25,816 nucleotides of DNA from Asparagopsis taxiformis. Lineage: Eukaryota; Rhodophyta; Florideophyceae; Bonnemaisoniales; Bonnemaisoniaceae. Below, in pieces: positions 19,909-25,816 of this stretch. Position numbers and translations under genes: made by a program. Numbering within the stretch: position 1 is the first letter of the stretch; every line of letters starts with the position of its first letter. The notes under the pieces were generated by a model, which saw only the letters and a program-made list of their open reading frames with translations, did no database searches and was not told the origin of the DNA. Where the stretch lies: NCBI GenBank assembly GCA_030407315.1, contig JALQPE010000557.1, positions 1 to 25,816 on the forward strand, given 5' to 3'.

Positions 19909-20230
19909 CGTCTGTGTTCTCGGAAATGGACGCGGACGTCCACAACCTCTAGTACACCTAGTATTACTAGGCGGACGTCCATGTTCTCCAGTATTTTTGG
20001 ATGTCCGCCTAGAACCGGACGTCCATGCGGTCTAGTACGTCTAGTATTACTAGGGCGACATTCATTGTTTCTAGTACCACGGATGTCCCCCTCGGGATGG
20101 ACTTCCGCCATGTCTATGTCCACCTAGGACGGGCGCCGGTTCAGAAATTCAAAAATTTCGGCCCAGAAATTTCTGCCGCCGTGCTCAACATGGATGTCCG
20201 CATCCATCACGGCGACCACTCTATTTTTCC
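19909..20230 (+). repeat. Diverged middle copy of the tail repeat
   Basis: It begins CGTCTGTGTTCTCGGAA, the same inner edge as both long inverted repeats. It continues with GGACGCGGACGTCCA, several CTAGTA/TACTAG boxes, and further GGACGTCC and GGATGTCC motifs at short intervals. It lacks the regular 43-bp array and the ~24-bp outer array. The orientation matches the right inverted repeat. Confidence 0.7.
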
Positions 20231-21170
20231 TTGTCGGTCGACTCCAATTTTGTCTTTAATTTTTTCATCCTCTCGCTCACACCCCCTTCTAGTCGGTGCT
20301 CACCTTCCCCGTACTGTACCTCAAACACCCCCAATACCACTCTAGCACGCATTTTCAGCTACCTATCCCCGCTTCCACGGTGCACACCTCCATTCCATAC
20401 CTACTGTTCTGCTCTACCGTACAGATTTCGTATACCAGTCCTCATACTACCTCAGAATAGGGAAAAACACCCCTATCTCCTCGACCATGCTCTCCCCCAA
20501 CACCTTTGCAACGTATTGTTCTTCAATACCCTCTCTCCTCTACCCTCAACCCCTCTCCTTCGCCCTCTACACAAACTTCCCCTGCAGCTTACTCTTCCAA
20601 AACCTCTCACTCCCCATCCCGTACCCGACCTGCTCCATGCCCCCACGCCATCCGCATCTTCGATACCGTATACAACACCACCACCGGCCCACGCTCCCGC
20701 TCCCCCGCCGTCTCCCCAGAAACCTCCCCGCTCTGAAACACATATCAACCCCCACTTCGCACCCTTCCTCCCACTCCCCTTCCTCCCCAAATACAATAAC
20801 CCCCTTCTTCTCCATCACATCCCCACTCACCACAGCCTGAACAGACGCCACCCCCTCCCCCTCTTTCTCCTCACTTTCCTAAAAACCCCTCCTCTCGGGG
20901 CGTTCAACCGCACCCTCCTACGGTCCCACCTAAACACCTCCTCCGCCCTCACTACCCCAACACCCCGCAGCGTCTCCCCAATCCCCATAATATGCTTGTC
21001 GGCACTCCTCTCCGAATCACACTCCATTCTAAACCCGCACTCCGTACATTTCCACCTCCCCCTGTACCATCCCAAGATTGCATCCCTCCACAGAACCACA
21101 TCCTCATACCACAGAAGAATTTTCTTCCTCTCATACCTCATCCTTAAAACCTCCATCAGCTCCATGTAAA
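20231..21170. repeat. Extreme pyrimidine (plus) / purine (minus) strand-skewed block
   Basis: For about 940 bp the plus strand is dominated by C and T, with many CCCC, CTCC and CACC runs. A long plus frame (20231-21169) consists almost wholly of Pro, Leu, Ser, His and Thr and is a composition artefact. The minus strand contains the hypothetical gene at 20827-21165. Confidence 0.6.
20827..21165 (-). CDS. Hypothetical protein with a Cys-rich patch
   Basis: From the ATG at 21165 the frame gives 112 residues. It starts MELMEVLRMRYERKKILLWY, continues EDVVLWRDAILGWYRGRW, then KCTECGFRMECDSERSADKH (a possible zinc-binding Cys/Cys/Cys/His patch), and ends very basic (VRRKRGRGWRLFRLW). The frame is open further upstream to 21207 without another ATG. 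A shifted minus frame continues to about 20567 with VMEKKGVIVFGEEGEWEEG, suggesting a longer gene with a frameshift or intron. The purine bias of the strand could by itself generate Arg/Glu/Gly-rich frames. I recognise no family. Confidence 0.35.
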   Translation of the reverse strand: MELMEVLRMRYERKKILLWYEDVVLWRDAILGWYRGRWKCTECGFRMECDSERSADKHIMGIGETLRGVGVVRAEEVFRWDRRRVRLNAPRGGVFRKVRRKRGRGWRLFRLW

Positions 21171-21513
21171 TTTCAATGTAAATATTTTCTCCACTATGCA
21201 ATCTCAAACATGTACGAGCCTATGACTTTCCGCTTTGTCAACCCTGAATATTGGTACTCATGTATTCATAAAATAGGGCCACCCACATCCCTATCCCGTT
21301 CTGCAAGCTTTACAAACCACTAGACGCATACTCCACAACTATACAACAAACACTATTCGCTATTTCAGACGACGCAGTACACAAGTAGCGTAGTCTCAAC
21401 CTTCCGTGACTCCTTCCCTGATGCGTACAAGTGCGAAACACATCTAGACGTATATCAGAAGTGAGTACGGGAATTTTCGGCACAGGAGATGCTGGACCAC
21501 CAAATTGATTTTT

Positions 21514-21594
21514 CGGAAATTTTAGAATTTCTGGGCTGGTCAGCAGTGCAATCGAGCTGGACATCCACCGGACGTCCATTTCAGGTTGGTCGTG
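21514..21594 (+). repeat. 81-bp direct repeat, copy A
   Basis: It shares GAATTTCTGGGCTGG and GGACATCCACCGGACGTCC with copy B at 21904-21984, with about nine mismatches and no gaps. The GGACATCC-GGACGTCC pair links it to the tail repeat family. Confidence 0.85.
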
Positions 21595-21803
21595 AGAGAG
21601 TGAGGCGGGACCATGATGGAACAAGGACCAAGACCTGTCCCTGACGTGTTGAGCCTGAAATCGACCCTTCGTGAGACGCGATTTTGGCTTACAGTTGGTG
21701 CTTACAGAAGGCAGTGATAGCCCCCGATCTGGGCGGCGGTTGGTTCCTGGGGCCGTTGTGGCCAAATTAAGACACCCTGATTTGAATTAAAATTTGGGCT
21801 ATT

Positions 21804-21837
21804 CTCAAAAACATGCACATGTGAACATGTTTTTGAG
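21804..21837. repeat. Perfect 12-bp hairpin
   Basis: CTCAAAAACATG is followed by a 10-base loop and CATGTTTTTGAG, a perfect stem. The 16-bp palindrome TGTGCCGTACGGCACA follows at 21845-21860. Both lie between the two 81-bp repeats. Confidence 0.85.
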
Positions 21838-21903
21838 ATGGGGGTGTGCCGTACGGCACAATCGACCGCCCAAATCGATGTTTTTTGCAATATTTTTTTG
21901 TGC

Positions 21904-21984
21904 CCGAAATTGTAGAATTTCTGGGCTGGCCAGCAATGCATCTGAGGTGGACATCCACCGGACGTCCATTTCAGGTTGATCGTG
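21904..21984 (+). repeat. 81-bp direct repeat, copy B
   Basis: This is the direct copy of 21514-21594, offset by exactly 390 bp. The identical length without gaps suggests duplication of a ~390-bp unit or two insertions of one short element. Confidence 0.85.
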
Positions 21985-22252
21985 TATCGTGCACGTCCAC
22001 CCATTACCAGAAGCAAGTAGGCGATGAAGCACGTACAAACCCAATTGTTCTGCTATTTCTAGCATAGACCATCGAGTCTAGAGATGTGAGGGAATCGTCC
22101 TGGAAATCATGCTCCAACCCACGGGGGAATGGACAATCTAGTTTGAAAGCATGGAACGGAAGTACATTATACTAGGTTCGTAGATTGAAAGTGATAAAGG
22201 AGATGATTATATTCTCGATAATTGTTTACCAAAGTAGTAGTTGTTAAGCTAT

Positions 22253-25225
22253 CTAGCCGTCGGAAAATTGTTCTTCCTCTTCGTCCTCACTATATTCAGG
22301 ATCTCCCGGCAGAATAGGCGTTATCGGCAACTGTGGAGTTGATCTGCTCAAGATGAATTCTTCACCCGCTGTGAGGGTTCTCTTCTTGGGAGCTTCTGTC
22401 GTCTTCATCCGCATGATTCCGAGCTGCCCTGTCTTCGGCCTACGATCTTTCTTGACCGGGATGGGAACAACTGTCTTGTGGCGAACATTGACAGGTGCCG
22501 GTTGACTTTGCCTGGCAGACCGGCGCGGAGCATTGGGGATTACTTCTTCTTCGAATCCCAACCGCCTGATGAAACCAAACGAAACATTGTCGGGAATCGG
22601 ATACGACGCATTCCTGAAATACGTGTGATACCTCGTTGTCGTGTGTGACACAACTCTGTCGACATGCCCTGCCCCGGCATGTTGTACATGGCCGTGACCG
22701 ATGAAGACTGAACGTGGCGGAACGATTACCTTCTTCAGCTTCATCGTCTTGGCGTATATATCTAATTCCAGCGCTTTGGAAAAGACGTACTTGTGGGACC
22801 CTGGACACACCCAGATAGGGAATGGGTCATCTCCGTTGGCAATAACAAAGTAACCCGGAAGTTGATCTTTGCGGTCGCGAGGAGGAACAGGGAAATCATT
22901 GTGTGGGACCTGCCGAGGACACCCCTTTCCCGTTATCAAAAACCGTCCCCCAGATGCCGGCATGACCAGTTTTTCTCCCGGTAAACCGCACTCCTCCAGC
23001 CCTATCAGCCGGACAAGGATTCCCAACCACACATCCAGCAGGGCTCGCCGTGTCACAAACTTGAACCGGTCGATATGCGTCTCATCGTTCTCGGCATAGT
23101 CAACCAGGCAGTGGCGCATAGACGTGAAGCGAGCCCTCCCCTCATTCCGGTTCTTCTCATCTGTTTCATCGTCCCCTGTATTGACAATGGGACTCCACAG
23201 CTGCCGGTTCCCAGGGTCCTTGTGCACCTGCTCCCCCTCCCATGTTCCCAAGAAGTACCGAAACAATTCCTGGTTAGGAATTTCTTCCATGAGACCCAAG
23301 TCAAATGGGAACTTGTCCGACGCATCGAGGTACTACCTCCTAGCTAGTAGCTTACATCCGCGAAATTGTGCATCACCGTATACCCTCGCTCGTTGATTTC
23401 CGTTCGGCAATTGTGGAAGTACGCCATACCAGTGCCGGCCTCATACGAATCCTTCCAGCTTGTAGACATTCGCGCAACCTGGGCAAAGTCCAGCCTCGAC
23501 GGTAGAAACGTCGATGTAGGCTCACACATCGCCTTGGCAGCCATCTTCCACGCTGCGAAAAACATCGGATAGATGGTGTCGATCTCCGAAACAAGATGAC
23601 GAGCCCGATGTTGTTCCGGAATATGCAGCCCCTCAAACACAGGGTCCATCGCCACTTGCTTCAAATACCTCACCTCTCTGCCCTCCTCATCGATTTCCAC
23701 ACTCTCCAATAACAACCTGAGCTCAATCGGGGGCAGACAGCCAACCCTCACCGATGCGATGACGTCCGCGGGACGCTGCGCCAGATGATGCCCTTCGGCT
23801 CGGTCTTTTGGCTTCGAAATCTTCAGGAAGAGATGGCATACGGTCGTCGAACAGGAGGTCGTCTTCAGAAGCAGAGTCACGAGCGATGTAACCGTCTTCA
23901 TCGACTTCCACTCCTTCCGGAACAGTGAATGTAATTGTCACTTCGCGGACCCCCTTGCTTTCGACTTGGCCCTCGTCTGCACCGTTTTTGTCTTCCTCGT
24001 CCGAAGCGGTATGGACAGATTCTTGGTTGGAGGGAGTCGCACCAGCACGTTGTTTCTTGGGGACAATCTCAACGGCAGAATCGGGGGAACGGGCGGAGTC
24101 TTCTTCACCCTCATCACCGGAAACAGTGGCTTGTTGTTGATCGGTGGGTTTATCAACAACGGCCTGCTCTTCTTCCCCGGCGGATTGTTGTACCACAACC
24201 GGCTCTTCTTCCTCAAGGCGTGTGCTCCCCGTCGAGCGAAGTCGCTGTGAACGGCAGCGGATGCCATGCGAAGCAGGCTCATGTTCGAAATTCCGCTGCT
24301 TCTTGTGAGTGAGTCTCACATTGGCAGCAGAAGGGCGGCGTTTGCGCCGAGCCTTAGTATTCTTCTTCAATGTCGGATTGAAAAACTCTTTCAAGTTCGT
24401 TTCCAAATCCTGTAAACGCGTGGTTCTCCGTCGCATTCGAACCTCACTGCTCCGGTCGTCCCCTCTATACATTGCAATGGCATTGGTGAGATGCCATTGC
24501 AACTCCTTCGGCTGCTTAACAGACCCAATTGCCATCTCTGTGCTCAGAAATGACTTGCGCATAATACTCTTTGGGCGCCCATACGCAGCGTACAGAGAAT
24601 TTGCTATTGCAGTCACGCGACGGACGTATGTATAGAAGTCGTTCACGTCAAAGCGTCCATCCGGACGTCCACCATGAGCAGGTTCAAGTACTCCAAAAGA
24701 CCACGCAAGACGAAGACAAAGTTTTCTTCCAGCAACTCGCGCACTATCTTGTGGTCCAGTGCGTTATCCCAATCTCGTTGCGGCGCTCGGAATTGTTCAG
24801 CTCACGCAACACGTCGTCGAGAACAGGATGCTTCAGCGCTGGTATAGCCAAACGCGTCCACCGCCGGGCCGTGTTCGTTGAATTCATCATCCCCATGAAC
24901 TGCGCCTCGAAACAATGTTCGGATGACATCAGACTCACGCAAGTCGCCAGCGTTTTCCACGTTATCTGCAACAGCAATCGTACGGATGAACTGCTGGATG
25001 GACGACAAGATTCGAACCAGGGAGCGCTCCGTCAGTTGCGTCCCAGTCGTATGGTTCGACTCTGCACTCTTGTGGATGATCTCATGAGGCTGAAGATCAC
25101 TGTCGTCCTTGCGGCGAAGGTAGTACACATCCAGAGGCTGAGTAACCCAGCGCAAGCGGTTTGCCTCCTGTGGAAGCTTAGTTCTGTGCATACGGGTGAG
25201 GCGCGTGAAGTCATCCGCAATGCTA
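22253..25225 (-). pseudogene. Multi-domain protein with 2-oxoglutarate/Fe(II) dioxygenase (PhyH-like) domain, frameshifted
   Basis: Coding runs on the minus strand from the tail edge to a TAG at 22253. The N-terminal part (25225-24560, three frame changes) is helical: RLRWVTQPLDVYYLRRKDD, LVRILSSIQQFIRTIAVAD, VLDDVLRELNNSERRNEIG, FVFVLRGLLEYLNLL, YVRRVTAIANSLYAAYGRP. A linker (24370-23880) mixes basic patches (KARRKRRPSA) with acidic runs. After a one-base shift at an AAAA run near 23823 and another break near 23345 comes the dioxygenase. In the frame starting at 23299, PHNDFP (H133, D135) supplies the metal HxD, VQHAGAGH (H207) the distal His, and TTRYHTYF (R223) the 2OG-binding Arg; VCPGSHKYVF is typical of PhyH-like folds. 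The C-terminus is basic then acidic. Such enzymes hydroxylate small molecules, proteins or nucleobases; the substrate here is unknown. Intact catalytic residues amid five breaks suggest recent decay, or partly sequence errors. The right tail removes the true N-terminus. Confidence 0.65.
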
Positions 25226-25356
25226 CGTCTGTGTTTTCGGAAGTGGACGCGGACGTCCAGTCTCTCTAGTACGGGTCCTAGTCGGCCCCGAGATTTACTA
25301 GAACAAATGAACGTCCGCGTCCAAAAAAAATAAAATTTTTTTGGATGCGGACGTCC

Positions 25357-25527
25357 ACTTTCTCTAGTACATATGGCGGAATACTAGGGCCCGACATCCA
25401 CTTTCTCTAGTACATATGGCGGAATACTAGGACCCGACATCCACTTTCTCTAGTACGTTTGGCGGAATACGAGGACCCGACATCCACTTTCTCTAGTACA
25501 TATGGCGGAATACTAGACCCGACATCC
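25357..25527 (-). repeat. Tandem array of four 43-bp units
   Basis: Units are 25357-25399, 25400-25442, 25443-25485 and 25486-25527. From the inner edge, the first has GGGCCC, the second is standard, the third has CGTTTGG, and the fourth lacks one base. The first three match the inner three units of the left array in kind and order. Confidence 0.95.
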
Positions 25528-25655
25528 AGTATACAAATATATCAGCGAAAACCGGGAGGGAAGAAATTACAAGCGGATGGTAAATTCAGGGCCCATATCG
25601 GACCGTATTTTATTCTCTCATTTACGAAACTACTGGTATACAATTACGTCTCTCT

Positions 25656-25816
25656 AGAATAGGAAATCATATCTGGTCAGAATAGGAAATAAATACCCGG
25701 TTAGAATAGGAAATACGTATCCAGCCAGAATACGGAATATGTATCCTGCCAGAATACGAAATACGTATCCAGTCAGAATACGGAATATGTATCCAGCCAG
25801 AATATGAAATACGTAT
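25656..25816 (-). repeat. Outer tandem array of ~24-bp units, open at window end
   Basis: Units begin AGAATA at 25656, 25679, 25703, 25727, 25751, 25775 and 25799; the last is cut by the window edge. From the third unit on they are exactly 24 bp, and many contain the perfect palindrome ATACGTAT or its variant ATATGTAT. The left repeat has only about five units, less regular, so this array has expanded here. Confidence 0.9.

Larger units (their letters stand above)
21171..22252. other. Repeat-derived stretch; no gene seen
   Basis: This segment contains two copies of an 81-bp direct repeat, a hairpin and a palindrome (listed separately). Short frames on both strands overlap these repeats and show no domain. 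Confidence 0.4.
25226..25816 (+). repeat. Right long inverted repeat (tail), running off the window
   Basis: This is the inverted copy of 337-1088. It starts CGTCTGTGTTTTCGGAAG, then has GGACGTCC/CTAGTA motifs, the AT-rich hairpin (about 25311-25356), four 43-bp units (25357-25527), a spacer with CGAAAACCGGGAGGG and GGGCCCATATC, and an outer ~24-bp array (25656 to the window end). The small frame at 25459-25662 lies within this repeat and is not called as a gene. Confidence 0.9.

Noticed and set aside
20231..21169. 312-residue plus-strand frame
   Set aside because: It is almost only Pro, Leu, Ser, His and Thr and follows directly from the C/T-rich strand; there are no domains.
24800..24870. 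A second 23-nt GT-AG intron at the frame change near 24855
   Set aside because: Removing the 23-nt GTGGAC...CCAG stretch does not lead into the good downstream frame.
337..25816. The two tails as LTRs of one retrotransposon
   Set aside because: They are inverted relative to each other, whereas LTRs are direct repeats.
337..25816. Maverick/Polinton element
   Set aside because: The long inverted repeats fit, but I see no protein-primed polymerase, retroviral-type integrase, protease, packaging ATPase or capsid frame.

Overview
The window looks like repeat-rich eukaryotic nuclear DNA. There is one clear spliceosomal intron (12398-12483, GTAAG...TAG, 86 nt). There are no operons, ribosome-binding sites or prokaryotic gene packing. 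The sequence carries remains of a copia-type LTR retrotransposon, a Harbinger/DDE_Tnp_4 transposase and several decayed genes. A repeat-laden, intron-poor alga such as a red alga would fit, but no marker here settles the lineage.

Layout. 1-336 is purine-rich flank with no convincing gene. 337-1088 and 25226-25816 are long, nearly identical inverted repeats ('tails'). Each has an outer array of ~24-bp units, a unique spacer, an array of 43-bp units with palindromic cores (9 copies left, 4 right), and an AT-rich hairpin edged by GGACGTCC. A diverged relative of the tail lies at 19909-20230. The tails bracket about 24 kb.

Inside, two copies of one mobile element ('element X', 5' end TGTAGGACCAGCC) sit in inverted orientation and face outward. 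Left X (4644 down to 1089, minus) carries a frameshifted gag-like gene and lies in a copia remnant (4645-5462, minus). Right X (18026 to 19908, plus) carries another gag-like gene and truncates a Harbinger transposase (17037-18025).

The 13.4-kb core between the X copies holds the gene-like DNA: a divergent pair of paralogous, unrecognised three-pass membrane proteins (minus copy broken, 5570-6905; plus copy intact, 7565-8872); a heavily decayed minus-strand gene (9139-11703); an intact two-exon thioredoxin-like gene whose active site reads WYGPC instead of WCGPC (12312-12778); a second decayed minus-strand gene (about 13800-15000); and a GC-rich island with a Pro/Ser/Ala-rich frame (15008-15841).

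At the right, a broken multi-domain gene (22253-25225, minus) has a helical N-terminal part, an acidic/basic linker and a 2-oxoglutarate/Fe(II) dioxygenase (PhyH-like) domain with its metal and cosubstrate residues in place. The right tail cuts its 5' end.

Only the plus-strand membrane protein and the thioredoxin-like gene look intact. The most notable points are the long tandem-repeat-bearing inverted repeats around the region, a shared tail edge that interrupts three unrelated reading frames, and a 2OG dioxygenase carried within repetitive DNA. All similarity statements are by eye.
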